Assembly (NCBI GenBank): GCA_947367855.1
Contig: CANBFE010000002.1
Coordinates: 62,001 to 126,000, forward strand
Length of the DNA: 64,000 nucleotides
Reading direction: 5' to 3'
Origin: an uncultured Lachnospiraceae bacterium
GTDB taxonomy: Bacteria; Bacillota; Clostridia; Lachnospirales; Lachnospiraceae
Position 1 is the first letter of the stretch; each line of letters begins with the position of its first letter. Made by a program: the position numbers and the translations under genes. Of the stretch, positions 36,701 to 45,028 are shown one piece after another. The notes below the pieces were generated by a model. It did no database searches. It was not told the origin of the DNA and was given only the letters and a program-made list of their open reading frames with translations.

Positions 36701-37385
36701 TATCACCAATACCACCAATGACTTCAGCCGGGACGAGGAGAGCGGCAGGGTGCAGGTGGCGGACCAGGACAGGGTGGTGGTGGGTGGCATGATCGCCGAT
36801 AAGACCATCAAGTATACCCGGAACGACCAGGTGATGGCATTCCTGAATCTGGAAGATCTGGTGGGAAATGTGGAGATCGTGGTATTTCCCAGGGATTATG
36901 AGAAATACAGCTCCCTGCTGACGGAAGAGGCCAGGATTTTTGTAAAAGGACGGGCAAATGTGGAGGAGGATAAGGACGGCAAGCTGATCTGCGAACAGGT
37001 GGTGACCTTTGAAGCAGTCAGGGAAAACAGGGGCGCGCTTCCATTCCGCGGCGGTTACGGGGGAAACGGCAGCTTCGTGGGCCGGCGCAGCGGGAGCAGG
37101 CCGGGGACACAGCCGGGAGAAGCTGCGCAGGGACAGCAGGAGGGCAGGAAAAAGTTTCCGCCGGGCATCTGGATCCAGTTTCCGGATGCGGACAGCTATT
37201 TTTCCAGGGAGAAGGAACTGCTTTCCTCCATTGCGGATTCCGACGGAAACGATGACGTGGTGATATACCTGAAGGATTCCAGATCCTACAAGCTTCTGCC
37301 TCCCAACCGCCGGGTAAAGGCTGACAGCGGGCTGCGGAAGAAGCTGCAGGGCCTGTTCGGAGAGGAAAATGTAAAAATCCGTTAA
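33777..37385 (+). CDS. dnaE: DNA polymerase III subunit alpha, DnaE type
   Basis: A 1202-residue replicative polymerase. The N-terminal PHP domain starts MAFAHLHVHTEYSLLDGS. The C-family palm has PGRGSGAGSLVAYCL and the catalytic MPDIDVDF. A helix-hairpin-helix region follows, then an OB domain (VVVGGMIADKTIKYTRNDQVMAFLNLED, quoted in part). It copies DNA with PolC and accessory subunits in Firmicutes. The ATG at 33777 matches the family start, with GGAGAGAGG upstream. A Gly/Arg-rich low-complexity insert lies near residues 1090-1130. pfkA follows from its own likely promoter, an order common in clostridia. Confidence 0.97.
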   Translation: MAFAHLHVHTEYSLLDGSNKIKEYVSRVKELGMDSAAITDHGAMYGVIEFYRAARDAGINPVLGCEIYVAPGSRFDKEITGGEDRYYHLVLLAENNTGYSNLMKIVSRGFTEGYYYKPRVDMEVLNQYHEGIIALSACLAGEVQRCISKGLFREAREVARKYETCFGKGNFFLELQDHGYPEQRQVNTELLKMSRELDIPLVATNDVHYTYAGDADSHDILLCLQTNKKLADEDRLRYEGGQYFVKSEEEMRALFPYALEALENTQRIADRCHVDIQFGVTKLPRYEVPDGYDSWGYLNKLCDDGLRERYGDGDRPAGDTGQTLRERLDYELSVIRRMGYVDYFLIVWDFINYARSNDIPVGPGRGSGAGSLVAYCLKITNIEPIRYNLLFERFLNPERVSMPDIDVDFCYNRRQEVIDYVCRKYGADKVVQIVTFGTLAAKGVIRDVGRVMDIPYALRDSLARMIPGELNITIDKALERNPEFKKLYQEDEQVQLLINMCRRLEGLPRHSSMHAAGVVICPEEADAFVPLSRGSDGSITTQFTMTTLEELGLLKIDFLGLRTLTVIHDTVKFVEEARGIKIDIDNVDFDDGQVYAYIGTGRTDGIFQLESAGMKNLMKELRPRNLEDIIDGISLYRPGPMDSIPKYIAGRADRSSISFACAQLEPILAPTYGCIIYQEQVMQIVRDLGGYTMGRSDLVRRAMSKKKHSVMEKERVNFIYGNQEEGVPGCVSKGIDEQVAKGIFDDMIDFAEYAFNKSHGAGYAVVAYQTAYLKYHYPVEFMAALLTSVIDNPKKVSEYILTCRNMGIALLPPDINQGQSGFSVSGDSIRYSLTAIKGVGRSAIDGIVEERRARGLFTSLKDFLTRTADRDVNKRAVENFIKAGALDGLDGTRKQFMAVYAQMMDQLTKDKKNNLAGQISLFDIADDSQKEEFELALPEVGEYPKEMLLAFEKEVLGIYLSGHPLESDQALLEKNITNTTNDFSRDEESGRVQVADQDRVVVGGMIADKTIKYTRNDQVMAFLNLEDLVGNVEIVVFPRDYEKYSSLLTEEARIFVKGRANVEEDKDGKLICEQVVTFEAVRENRGALPFRGGYGGNGSFVGRRSGSRPGTQPGEAAQGQQEGRKKFPPGIWIQFPDADSYFSREKELLSSIADSDGNDDVVIYLKDSRSYKLLPPNRRVKADSGLRKKLQGLFGEENVKIR

Positions 37386-37401
37386 ATATGGACAAGTCCT
37401 A

Positions 37402-37428
37402 TTGAAAAATGCGTTAAAAAGGTATAAA
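37402..37428 (+). promoter_or_regulatory. Possible pfkA promoter
   Basis: TTGAAA (37402-37407), a short 15-base spacer and TATAAA (37423-37428). Confidence 0.4.
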
Positions 37429-37464
37429 ATGGTTGGGTGATAAGAGTCGCAGGAGGTTTGAGAG

Positions 37465-38439
37465 ATGGCTGATAAGATAAAGACAATTGCAGTTTTGACG
37501 AGCGGCGGTGACGCGCCGGGTATGAACGCCGCCATCAGGGCGGTAGTCCGTACTGCTATTTATAGGGGCTTGAAGGTAAAGGGTGTAAAGAAGGGGTATA
37601 ACGGTCTGCTGAACGAGGACATTATAGACATGCAGCCCCGGAATGTGTCCGATATTATTCAGAAGGGCGGCACTGTTCTGGGCACGGCCAGGTGCCTGGA
37701 ATTCAAAAAGCCGGAATACCAGAAAAAGGCTGCTGAAATCTGCAGGAAGCACGGGATTGACGGTATAGTGGTGATCGGGGGCGACGGTTCTTACCGCGGG
37801 GCCCAGGCGCTGTCCAGACAGGGAATCAATGCAGTGGGTATACCGGGGACCATTGATCTGGATATCGCCTGTACGGATTATACCATAGGATTTGACACTG
37901 CGGTAAATACCGCAATGCAGGCCATCGACAAGGTGAAGGACACTTCCTCCTCCCATGAGCGATGCAGCATTATTGAAGTAATGGGGCGCCATGCGGGATA
38001 TATTGCCCTCTGGTGCGGTGTTGCCAACGGCGCCGAGGATATCCTTCTTCCCGAGAATTACAATTATGACGAACAGGATATAGTCAATCACATTATTGAG
38101 AGCCGCAAAAAGGGAAAGATTCACCATCTCATCATCAATGCGGAGGGAATCGGCCATTCCACTTCCATGGCAAAACGGATAGAGGCGGCGACAGGCGTGG
38201 AGACCAGGGCCACCATTCTGGGCTACATGCAGCGGGGCGGCAGTCCTACCGCAAAGGACCGTTACTATGCTTCCATCATGGGTTCCTACGCTGTGGACAC
38301 CATTCTGGAAGGCAAGACCAACCGTGTGGTGGGTTATAAGTTCGGGGAGTTCACGGATTTCGGCATCGAGGAGGCTCTGACGATGCAGAAGGATATTGAT
38401 AGGTATCAGTACGAAGTAGCCAAGATGCTGGCGATCTGA
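37465..38439 (+). CDS. pfkA: ATP-dependent 6-phosphofructokinase
   Basis: A 324-residue enzyme phosphorylating fructose 6-phosphate in glycolysis. Visible are TSGGDAPGMNAAIRAVVR, the ATP site GGDGSYRGA, the catalytic PGTIDLDIACTDYTIGFDTA and EVMGRHAGYIAL. Gly in GGDGS and in PGTID are the residues found in ATP-using rather than pyrophosphate-using enzymes. The usual TIDND reads TIDLD here: both aspartates remain, and the middle Asn is Leu. GGAGG precedes the ATG. A likely terminator follows. Confidence 0.95.
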   Translation: MADKIKTIAVLTSGGDAPGMNAAIRAVVRTAIYRGLKVKGVKKGYNGLLNEDIIDMQPRNVSDIIQKGGTVLGTARCLEFKKPEYQKKAAEICRKHGIDGIVVIGGDGSYRGAQALSRQGINAVGIPGTIDLDIACTDYTIGFDTAVNTAMQAIDKVKDTSSSHERCSIIEVMGRHAGYIALWCGVANGAEDILLPENYNYDEQDIVNHIIESRKKGKIHHLIINAEGIGHSTSMAKRIEAATGVETRATILGYMQRGGSPTAKDRYYASIMGSYAVDTILEGKTNRVVGYKFGEFTDFGIEEALTMQKDIDRYQYEVAKMLAI

Positions 38440-38510
38440 ATTCCGCGGCAGTTTCCGGCAGAGAAGGCTGTCAGGGCTGCTTTTGCATCATATGGAAAGA
38501 GACAAACCAT

Positions 38511-38545
38511 GGACGGTTTTCCCACGGGGAGGACCGTCCTTATCT
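38511..38545 (+). terminator. Probable terminator after pfkA
   Basis: GGACGGT (38511-38517) pairs with ACCGTCC (38533-38539), followed by TTATCTTTT. Confidence 0.55.
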
Positions 38546-38568
38546 TTTGCAGTTGAGAGAGGGAAACT

Positions 38569-39357
38569 ATGATAACGAGTCATTCAAATCCGAAAATAAA
38601 ACAGATCGCCCAGTGGCAGGCCAGGGCAAGGGAGCGGAGAGAGGCGGGCATCTTTCTGGCGGAAGGTTTTAAGATGTTTGAGGAGGCTCCCGCGGAATGG
38701 ATCCGGGAAGTATATGTGTCAGAGGAAATCCGGGAAAAAGCTGCTTTCAGCCCGGAAATCAGCGAGAAGCTGGACAGAACCGGCTGGGAGGCCGTGTCTC
38801 CTGACGTTTTCCGCAAGATATCCGACACCCAGACCCCCCAGGGGATTCTCTGTGTGCTGGAGCGGCCCAGGTACAGTCTGGAGGAGCTGCTTCAGGCCGG
38901 GAATCCCCTGTTTCTCCTGGTGGAGAATCTGCAGGATCCGGGCAATCTGGGTACCATTGTCAGGACCGGGGAGGGAGCCGGGGTTACAGGCATTATTCTG
39001 GGGGAAGGGACCGTGGATATCTTCAATTCCAAGGTGATAAGGGCCACCATGGGTTCTGTTTTCCGGGTTCCCTTTGTGTGTGGAGAGGATCTGTGCGCAG
39101 TTGTGGAGAGGCTGCGGGAAAACGGGATCAGAACCTATGCCGCCCATCTGGCAGGGGAAAACTATTATGACAGCTTTTCCTTCCGGGAGGGGACTGCCTT
39201 CCTTGTGGGCAATGAGGGCAGCGGGCTTACCCGGGCACTGGCGGAAAAGGCGGACAATTACCTGAAGATTCCCATGGAGGGGCATGTGGAATCCCTGAAT
39301 GCAGCCGTCACTGCATCCATTCTTCTGTACGAGGCCTACAGACAGAGGCGTCTGTAA
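38569..39357 (+). CDS. TrmH/SpoU-family RNA 2'-O-methyltransferase
   Basis: A 262-residue SPOUT methyltransferase with an N-terminal RNA-binding domain (MITSHSNPKIKQIAQWQAR). The knotted catalytic domain has motif 1 ENLQDPGNLGTIVRT, motif 2 LVGNEGSGL and motif 3 IPMEGHVESLNAAVTASILLYE. It methylates ribose in rRNA or tRNA using SAM; the exact nucleotide cannot be named from sequence, and the layout is closest to the TsnR/YsgA-like rRNA group. GAGAGAGGG precedes the ATG. Confidence 0.93.
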   Translation: MITSHSNPKIKQIAQWQARARERREAGIFLAEGFKMFEEAPAEWIREVYVSEEIREKAAFSPEISEKLDRTGWEAVSPDVFRKISDTQTPQGILCVLERPRYSLEELLQAGNPLFLLVENLQDPGNLGTIVRTGEGAGVTGIILGEGTVDIFNSKVIRATMGSVFRVPFVCGEDLCAVVERLRENGIRTYAAHLAGENYYDSFSFREGTAFLVGNEGSGLTRALAEKADNYLKIPMEGHVESLNAAVTASILLYEAYRQRRL

Positions 39358-39434
39358 TATTACGGAAATATACACCCTGAAACCCGCCAAAACTGTGGAG
39401 ATCGGAAGGGATTCTGAAACTTTATGAAGAAAAC

Positions 39435-39463
39435 TTGACATTTATCTTAACATCTGCTATGAT
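39435..39463 (+). promoter_or_regulatory. Promoter of SH3/cell-wall hydrolase gene
   Basis: TTGACA (39435-39440), a 17-base spacer and TATGAT (39458-39463). A tandem TAATAACTTT repeat (39480-39489 and 39491-39500) lies in the leader. Confidence 0.75.
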
Positions 39464-39558
39464 GACCATGTAACAAATTTAATAACTTTGTAATAACTTT
39501 ATTAAGAAGTGGCATACTTTTTGCAAAGTAATATGATTTGTTCATGGAGGTAAAGAAA

Positions 39559-40656
39559 ATGACGAATCGCAGGAAACTGTTTACAGCAGTGACAGGAATT
39601 TCGCTTTCCCTGACCCTGGCATTACAGTCCGGCATTGCAGTGAGCGCTTCGGAGGATGATTCTCTGGAACAGCTGCGGGGAGGAGTGGCTTCAGTACTGA
39701 ATCCGGGTTCCTCCAGTTCCGTTGAAATTGTGAATGCTATGGCAAAAGAGCTGAATCTGGAGCTGAATGTGGAGGAACTGGACGAAGAGCAGGAGAGCAG
39801 CCTGGTTATGGCGAATGTCCGGGATGCACTGAACGTGAGAAGCGAGGCGGATGAAACATCGGATAAGGTTGGACTGTTATATAAGGATTGCGGAGGCACC
39901 ATTCTGGAGAGAAGGGACGGTTGGACCAGAATCCAGTCGGGCAATATCATAGGCTGGGCTTCCGACGAATACCTGCTCTTCGGGGAAGAGGCCACGGCCC
40001 TGGCGAATGACGTGGGCAAAATGGTGGCGATCATCAATACAGAGACTCTCCGGGTGAGGACGGAACCCAATATGGAGGCAGGGGTGTACGGACTGCTTCC
40101 CATGGGTGAAATCATGGAGGTTCTTGGCCAGGATGAAAACGGTTGGATCTGTGTGGACTTCGAAGGCAGCAACGGATATGTGTCCTCTGAGTATGTGGTG
40201 ATGGACTTTATCATTGACGCAGGAGAGACCATGGATGAGATTAAGGTCCGCCAGGAGGCTGAGGAAGCAGCCAGAAAAGAGGCAGAGCGTCACAAGAATT
40301 ACGGAGAGTACACCACGGATGCAGACACCACACTGCTTCTTGCAGCCCTGATTCAGTGTGAGGCCGGTTCGGAAAGCTATGAAGGTCAGGTTGCGGTGGG
40401 CGCGGTGGTAATGAACCGTGTGAGAAGCAGCGCCTATCCAAATTCCATCCACGGTGTTATTTATGCTTCCGGTCAGTTTACGCCGGCATTGAACGGCAAG
40501 GTAAACAGGGTGTACGAATCGGGGAATATCTCCGCAAGCTGTATCCAGGCCGCCAAGGAAGCGCTGTCGGGCGTGTCCAATGTGGGTGATCTGACCCACT
40601 TCCGCAGGAACAACGGGCGGGAGGGCCTGGTGATCGGAAACCACGTATTTTATTAA
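39559..40656 (+). CDS. Exported SH3-domain cell-wall hydrolase (SleB/Hydrolase_2 type)
   Basis: A 365-residue secreted protein. A signal peptide (MTNRRKLFTAVTGISLSLTL to about residue 30, cleaved near SGIAVSASE) is followed by two bacterial SH3 domains (about 83-142 and 155-215), a charged linker (EEAARKEAERHK) and a SleB/CwlJ-like hydrolase domain. That domain contains LLAALIQCEAGSESYEGQVAVGAVVMNRV, quoted in part, with the catalytic Glu. It should cleave peptidoglycan glycan strands in growth or in spore cortex lysis. GGAGG lies eight bases before the ATG at 39559. A strong terminator follows. Confidence 0.92.
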   Translation: MTNRRKLFTAVTGISLSLTLALQSGIAVSASEDDSLEQLRGGVASVLNPGSSSSVEIVNAMAKELNLELNVEELDEEQESSLVMANVRDALNVRSEADETSDKVGLLYKDCGGTILERRDGWTRIQSGNIIGWASDEYLLFGEEATALANDVGKMVAIINTETLRVRTEPNMEAGVYGLLPMGEIMEVLGQDENGWICVDFEGSNGYVSSEYVVMDFIIDAGETMDEIKVRQEAEEAARKEAERHKNYGEYTTDADTTLLLAALIQCEAGSESYEGQVAVGAVVMNRVRSSAYPNSIHGVIYASGQFTPALNGKVNRVYESGNISASCIQAAKEALSGVSNVGDLTHFRRNNGREGLVIGNHVFY

Positions 40657-40680
40657 AAAAAGGTATTGTGCAGAACAGAG

Positions 40681-40714
40681 AAAGGTGTCCGGAGAAGTTC
40701 CGGACGCCTTTTTT
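40681..40714 (+). terminator. Terminator after cell-wall hydrolase gene
   Basis: GGTGTCCGGA pairs with TTCCGGACGCC around a GAAG loop and is followed by six T. Confidence 0.9.
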
Positions 40715-40756
40715 CGATTCCAGCTGATAAATCGGGGTATCGTGCAAAGAACACTA

Positions 40757-40785
40757 TTGCCCAAACATCGATTTTGTAGTAAACT
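40757..40785 (+). promoter_or_regulatory. Promoter of nfeD-SPFH pair
   Basis: TTGCCC (40757-40762), a 17-base spacer and TAAACT (40780-40785). Confidence 0.5.
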
Positions 40786-40934
40786 ATATGTAACCTGATG
40801 TGAAGGCGAGGGAGCGGACAAAGGGTTCCCGCGGCAGGTCAGGGAAGTATCGGGAGAGGCGGAGCAGGTTTCGGAGGAAGAGGAACTGCGCCGGGGAACC
40901 GGATACGGAATGTGGAAGGCAAAGGAGGACTCAT

Positions 40935-41447
40935 ATGGAAGAGATGTTGATTTTCTGGCTGGTTCTGCTGATTCTCTGTATAGGAGTGGAAGTGCTGACC
41001 CTGGGGCTTACCAGCATATGGTTTGCGGGCGGTGCGTTGGTGGCAATCTTTGCATCCCTGCTGCAGGCGCCCATCTTTCTGCAGATTATATTGTTTTTTG
41101 TGGTATCCCTGCTGATGCTGTTCTTTACCAGGCCGGTTGCCGTGCGGTACTTTAACAGGGACAGGGTGAAGACGAATGTGGAAAGCATGGTTGGACGCCA
41201 GGCCATTGTAATCGGCGAGATCGATAATCTGAAGGCATCCGGGCAGGTAACGGTGAACGGCCAGGAGTGGACGGCCAGAAGCTGGGATGACAGGGTGAGG
41301 ATTCCGGAAGGGACGGTTGTGATTGTGAAAGCCATCAACGGTGTAAAGCTCATCGTGATGCAGCAGGATCAGGGCAGTGAAAAGGTTCCCGGGGAAAATA
41401 CAGAAGAATCCGGTGGTCCTGAGGGACAGGGAACAAATATTCCGTGA
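40935..41447 (+). CDS. NfeD family membrane protein
   Basis: A 170-residue short-form NfeD. Two or three membrane segments occupy residues 5-75 (IFWLVLLILCIGVEVLTLGL and what follows), then an OB-fold domain (about 90-150, VGRQAIVIGEIDNLKASGQVTV, quoted in part) and an acidic tail. AAAGGAGG precedes the ATG. NfeD proteins are paired with SPFH/stomatin proteins in membrane microdomains, and the next gene is such a protein, which makes the assignment firm. An upstream in-frame start at 40800 adds an unsupported Arg-rich extension. Confidence 0.92.
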   Translation: MEEMLIFWLVLLILCIGVEVLTLGLTSIWFAGGALVAIFASLLQAPIFLQIILFFVVSLLMLFFTRPVAVRYFNRDRVKTNVESMVGRQAIVIGEIDNLKASGQVTVNGQEWTARSWDDRVRIPEGTVVIVKAINGVKLIVMQQDQGSEKVPGENTEESGGPEGQGTNIP

Positions 41448-41514
41448 AACGGAGACGGGATTTTGGGATAAAATAAACAGGCACTGTCACAGGCAGTGCA
41501 GAAAGAGGTAAAAG

Positions 41515-42438
41515 ATGGATTTGTTATGGGTATTGTTTGCATTGATTGTCCTGGTGCTGGTGATTCTGGCATCCTGTCTGAAGATCGTTCCTCAGGCGCA
41601 GGCGTATGTGATTGAGCGTCTTGGCGCTTATCAGGGGACATGGTCCGTGGGGTTCCACATTAAGATGCCGTTTGTGGATAAAGTGGCCAGAAAGGTGAAT
41701 CTGAAGGAACAGGTGGCTGACTTCCCGCCCCAGCCTGTTATCACAAAGGATAATGTCACCATGCGGATTGATACCGTGGTATTTTATCAGATCACGGATC
41801 CCAAGCTGTTTACGTATGGTGTGGAGAATCCCATGATGGCAATTGAGAATCTGACTGCCACCACCCTCCGTAATATCATCGGAGACCTGGAACTGGACCA
41901 GACGCTGACCAGCCGTGAGACCATCAATACAAAGATGCGCGCAGCCCTGGATATCGCCACGGATCCCTGGGGAATCAAGGTGAACCGGGTGGAGCTGAAG
42001 AATATCATTCCTCCCGCGGAGATTCAGAACGCCATGGAGAGACAGATGAAGGCTGAGCGTGAGAGACGTGAGGCCGTAACCCGTGCGGAAGGTGAAAAGA
42101 AGGCCAAGATCCTGGAGGCGGAAGGCGCCAAGGAATCCGCCATTCTCCGCGCAGAGGCTGATAAGGAGTCGGCAATCCTCCGCGCCGAGGCCCAGAAGGA
42201 GAAGATGATCCGTGAGGCGGAAGGTGAGGCTGCTGCCATTTTGAAGGTACAGCAGGCCAATGCGGATGGTATTAAGATGCTGAAAGAGGCCGGAGCTGAT
42301 GAATCCGTGCTGAAGATCAAGAGTCTGGAAGCCTTCGAGAAGGTTGCGGACGGTCAGGCAACCACCATTCTGCTTCCTGCAGAGCTGCAGGGCATTGCCA
42401 GTCTGGCGACTGCATGGAAGGAGAGCTCAAGGAAGTGA
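41515..42438 (+). CDS. SPFH/Band 7 (stomatin-like) membrane protein
   Basis: A 307-residue protein with an N-terminal membrane anchor, a Band 7 domain (about 28-185; ERLGAYQGTWSVGFHIKMPF, TMRIDTVVFYQITDP, IGDLELDQTLTSRE) and a long coiled coil. The coiled coil contains the tandem repeat KESAILRAEA (twice) before GEAAAILKVQQANADG. It should form ring-shaped oligomers that scaffold membrane microdomains with the NfeD protein encoded just upstream. AAAGAGG precedes the ATG. Five 15-bp repeats follow the stop codon. Confidence 0.93.
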   Translation: MDLLWVLFALIVLVLVILASCLKIVPQAQAYVIERLGAYQGTWSVGFHIKMPFVDKVARKVNLKEQVADFPPQPVITKDNVTMRIDTVVFYQITDPKLFTYGVENPMMAIENLTATTLRNIIGDLELDQTLTSRETINTKMRAALDIATDPWGIKVNRVELKNIIPPAEIQNAMERQMKAERERREAVTRAEGEKKAKILEAEGAKESAILRAEADKESAILRAEAQKEKMIREAEGEAAAILKVQQANADGIKMLKEAGADESVLKIKSLEAFEKVADGQATTILLPAELQGIASLATAWKESSRK

Positions 42439-42440
42439 AA

Positions 42441-42515
42441 TTCCTGGAAATAAATTTCCTAGAAGTGAACTTCCTGGAAGTAAACTTCCTGGAAATAAAT
42501 TTCCTGGGAGTAACA
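42441..42515 (+). repeat. Five tandem 15-bp repeats
   Basis: Five consecutive 15-base units of the form TTCCTGGAARTRAAY occupy 42441-42515. The last unit is the most diverged. Each unit contains TTCC..GGAA, so neighbours can pair. They lie between the SPFH stop and the argF start, and stay in frame with argF as pentapeptides such as GNKFP and GSKLP. Confidence 0.85.
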
Positions 42516-42628
42516 ATAGAGGGGAAAAGAAAGAGGGAAACAGTCGGTTTTGGGGCATATTCAGAACCGGCTGTCTTTTTGAAGTATATTTAAAGGTGAT
42601 TAAAGATAATGGAAAGGCGGGACATGGA

Positions 42629-43651
42629 ATGGATTTAAAAGGACGGGACTTTTTAAAGCTGCTTGATTTTACGCAGGAGGAGATCGTATATCTGGTGGAT
42701 CTGGCGGCGGAACTGAAAGAGAAAAAGAAAAAAGGAATTCCCGTGGATACCCTGCGGGGGAAAAACGTGGCTCTTATTTTTGAGAAGACCAGTACCCGTA
42801 CCAGGTGCGCTTTCGAGGTGGCTGCGCATGATCTGGGAATGGGCGCCACTTACCTTGATCCTTCAGGCTCTCAGATCGGTAAAAAGGAAAGTATAGCGGA
42901 TACGGCAAGGGTGCTTGCCGGGATGTTTGAGGGAATCGAATACAGGGGATTTGGGCAGGATATTGTGGAAGAACTGGCAAAGTATTCCAGGGTGCCGGTT
43001 TGGAACGGTCTGACAAATGAATTCCATCCCACGCAGATGCTGGCGGATCTTCTGACCATAAGGGAGCATTTCGGGCGTCTGAAGGGAATCAGGCTCACCT
43101 ATATGGGGGATGCGCGTTACAATATGGGAAATTCCCTTATGGTGACCTGTGCCAGGATGGGGATGCACTTTACGGCCTGTACATCCGGGAAGTATTTTCC
43201 GGGGAAGGACCTGACAGAGCAGTGCAGGGCGATTGCAGCGGAAACCGGAGGCAGCATTACTTTTACGGAGGATGTGGCGGCAGGCACCAGAGGCGCGGAT
43301 GTGATCTACACGGATGTATGGGTTTCCATGGGAGAGCCGGAGGAAGTGTGGGAGGAGCGTATCCGGGAGCTGTCCCCCTACCGGGTGAACCGGGCCGTAA
43401 TGGAAAACGCAGGACCACAGGCTGTCTTCATGCACTGCCTTCCGGCATTTCATGACCTGAACACAGGGACCGGAGCGGAAATGGGGGCCCGTTTCGGAAT
43501 CCGGGAGATGGAGGTTACGGACGAGGTGTTTGAGTCGGAGCAGTCCCTGGTCTTCCAGGAGGCGGAAAACCGCATGCATACCATCAAGGCAGTGATGGCT
43601 GCCACTATACAGGGAACGAAGGGGACAGGGCTTAACCGGGATGAAATCTGA
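42629..43651 (+). CDS. argF: Ornithine carbamoyltransferase
   Basis: A 340-residue enzyme forming citrulline from ornithine and carbamoyl phosphate in arginine synthesis or catabolism. It has the carbamoyl-phosphate site FEKTSTRTRCAFEVA, FHPTQMLADLLT, and the ornithine-binding HCLPAFHD near the C-terminus. The ATG at 42629 gives the family start MDLKGRDFLKLLDFT. The frame stays open upstream through the five 15-bp repeats, which should not be counted as protein. No arginine operator was seen. It overlaps birA by 11 bases, so expression is coupled. Confidence 0.95.
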   Translation: MDLKGRDFLKLLDFTQEEIVYLVDLAAELKEKKKKGIPVDTLRGKNVALIFEKTSTRTRCAFEVAAHDLGMGATYLDPSGSQIGKKESIADTARVLAGMFEGIEYRGFGQDIVEELAKYSRVPVWNGLTNEFHPTQMLADLLTIREHFGRLKGIRLTYMGDARYNMGNSLMVTCARMGMHFTACTSGKYFPGKDLTEQCRAIAAETGGSITFTEDVAAGTRGADVIYTDVWVSMGEPEEVWEERIRELSPYRVNRAVMENAGPQAVFMHCLPAFHDLNTGTGAEMGARFGIREMEVTDEVFESEQSLVFQEAENRMHTIKAVMAATIQGTKGTGLNRDEI

Positions 43652-44621
43652 AATATTGCTGCTGTTAAGGGAACGGGGGGATTATGTCTCGGGGCAGGAA
43701 CTGTGTGAGCGTTTTAAAGTGTCCCGTACGGCGGTCTGGAAGGCAGTGGGGCAGCTGAAAAAGGAGGGATACCGTATAGAGGCGGTTCAGAACAGGGGAT
43801 ATCTCCTGATTCCCGAGAGGGAGCTGTTCGGACAGCATGAACTGGAAAGCAGAATGAACACGGAATGGGCAGGGCATCCAGTCAGATTTTATGACACCCT
43901 GGAATCCACGAATCTGCAGGCAAAGCTGGATGCGGAAAAAGGGGCGGAAGAGGGAACTCTGATTGTTGCGGATATGCAGACCGCAGGAAGGGGACGCAGG
44001 GGCAGGACGTGGAACAGCCCTGCAGGAACCAATGTCTATTTTACCCTGATACTGAGACCACGGTTTTCTGTGGAACTGGCATACATGGTGACTGTTGTGA
44101 TGGGGCTTGCCGTGGCGGAGGCCATCCGGGAGATCTGCGGCGTGGAGGCAGGGATCAAGTGGCCCAACGACATTGTGGCAGACGGGAAAAAGATCTGCGG
44201 CATGCTGGCGGAGATGAGCGTGGAGAGGGAGTATATCCATTATGTGGTGATGGGCGTGGGCATCAATGTGGGAAAGCAGGAATTTCCGGAGGAAATTTCG
44301 GGCACTGCCACCAGTCTGTGGGAACTGTGCGGGGACAATGTATCCAGGGCCGGACTGGTCTGCGGGGTGATGAGGAAATTCGAGTCTTATTACGGCTCCT
44401 TTCTGCAGGCGGGTGATCTTTCCGGGCTGGTGGAGAGATATGACAGTCTGCTGGTGAACCTGAACAGGGAAGTGCGGGTATTGGACCCCAAGGGGGAATT
44501 TGCGGGAACTGCCAGGGGCGTCAACCGGAAGGGAGAGCTTCTGGTGGAGACGGAGGATGGAAGGGTGACGGCCGTGTGCGCCGGAGAGGTGTCGGTGAGG
44601 GGGGTTTACGGATATGTGTGA
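43641..44621 (+). CDS. birA: Bifunctional biotin-protein ligase/biotin operon repressor
   Basis: A 326-residue BirA with an N-terminal winged helix (residues 1-65; VSGQELCERFKVSRTAVWKA) and a biotin ligase domain with STNLQAKLD, the catalytic GRGRRGRTW loop, IKWPNDIVADGKKICG and GVGINVG. A C-terminal SH3-like domain completes it. It attaches biotin to carboxylases and, through the DNA-binding domain, can repress biotin genes when loaded with biotinyl-AMP. It overlaps argF at its start and the next gene by eight bases, in a tightly packed group. Confidence 0.95.
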   Translation: MKSEILLLLRERGDYVSGQELCERFKVSRTAVWKAVGQLKKEGYRIEAVQNRGYLLIPERELFGQHELESRMNTEWAGHPVRFYDTLESTNLQAKLDAEKGAEEGTLIVADMQTAGRGRRGRTWNSPAGTNVYFTLILRPRFSVELAYMVTVVMGLAVAEAIREICGVEAGIKWPNDIVADGKKICGMLAEMSVEREYIHYVVMGVGINVGKQEFPEEISGTATSLWELCGDNVSRAGLVCGVMRKFESYYGSFLQAGDLSGLVERYDSLLVNLNREVRVLDPKGEFAGTARGVNRKGELLVETEDGRVTAVCAGEVSVRGVYGYV

Positions 44622-44958
44622 AGAGAAAAAGACGGTGCTCTGCGGCGCCAATGCATATGAGAAAAAGTATTATTTTAATCAGCAGTTTCAGGCCATTCCG
44701 GATTCCGTTAAGGAGGAGCTGCATATTATCTGCGTGCTGTTTACGGAGGAGGTGGGAGGCATATTTACCATAGCCTTCGAAGAAGACGGAAGCGTAATAA
44801 TGGAGACAAATGCAGCGGATGACGATATCGGCTATGACGAAATCAGCAGCGGACTTCTGGTGTCTGAGATACGCAGGAACCGCAGGGAACTGTTTGAGGC
44901 ACTGAGCCTGTATTACAGCGTGTTTATCCAGGAGCGTGCCAGGGGGCAGGAATTTTAA
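44614..44958 (+). CDS. Small conserved acidic protein (DUF6145-like)
   Basis: A 114-residue protein starting MCEEKKTVLCGANAYEKKYY, acidic in its second half, with no membrane segment. I recall a similar Lachnospiraceae family named DUF6145; this is from memory and unverified. The ATG overlaps the birA stop, showing translational coupling. It lies between birA and coaX. The function is unknown; the CGANAYEKKYYFNQQF segment and the C-terminal RRELFEALSLYYSVFIQ helix appear to be its core. Confidence 0.78.
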   Translation: MCEEKKTVLCGANAYEKKYYFNQQFQAIPDSVKEELHIICVLFTEEVGGIFTIAFEEDGSVIMETNAADDDIGYDEISSGLLVSEIRRNRRELFEALSLYYSVFIQERARGQEF

Positions 44959-45028
44959 GAGAAGGGGATAATGCGGTCAGGGGCAGTTTCGGCGGGAGAA
45001 GCCGGAACCGCAACAGGAGGTGTATGAC

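Noticed and set aside
42441..42515. CRISPR-like array
   Set aside because: The 15-base units are directly adjacent with no spacers, so this is a simple tandem repeat.
42344..42628. Upstream in-frame extension of argF through the 15-bp repeats
   Set aside because: It overlaps the SPFH gene and adds low-complexity sequence before the family start; the ATG at 42629 has an AAAGGCGGG site.
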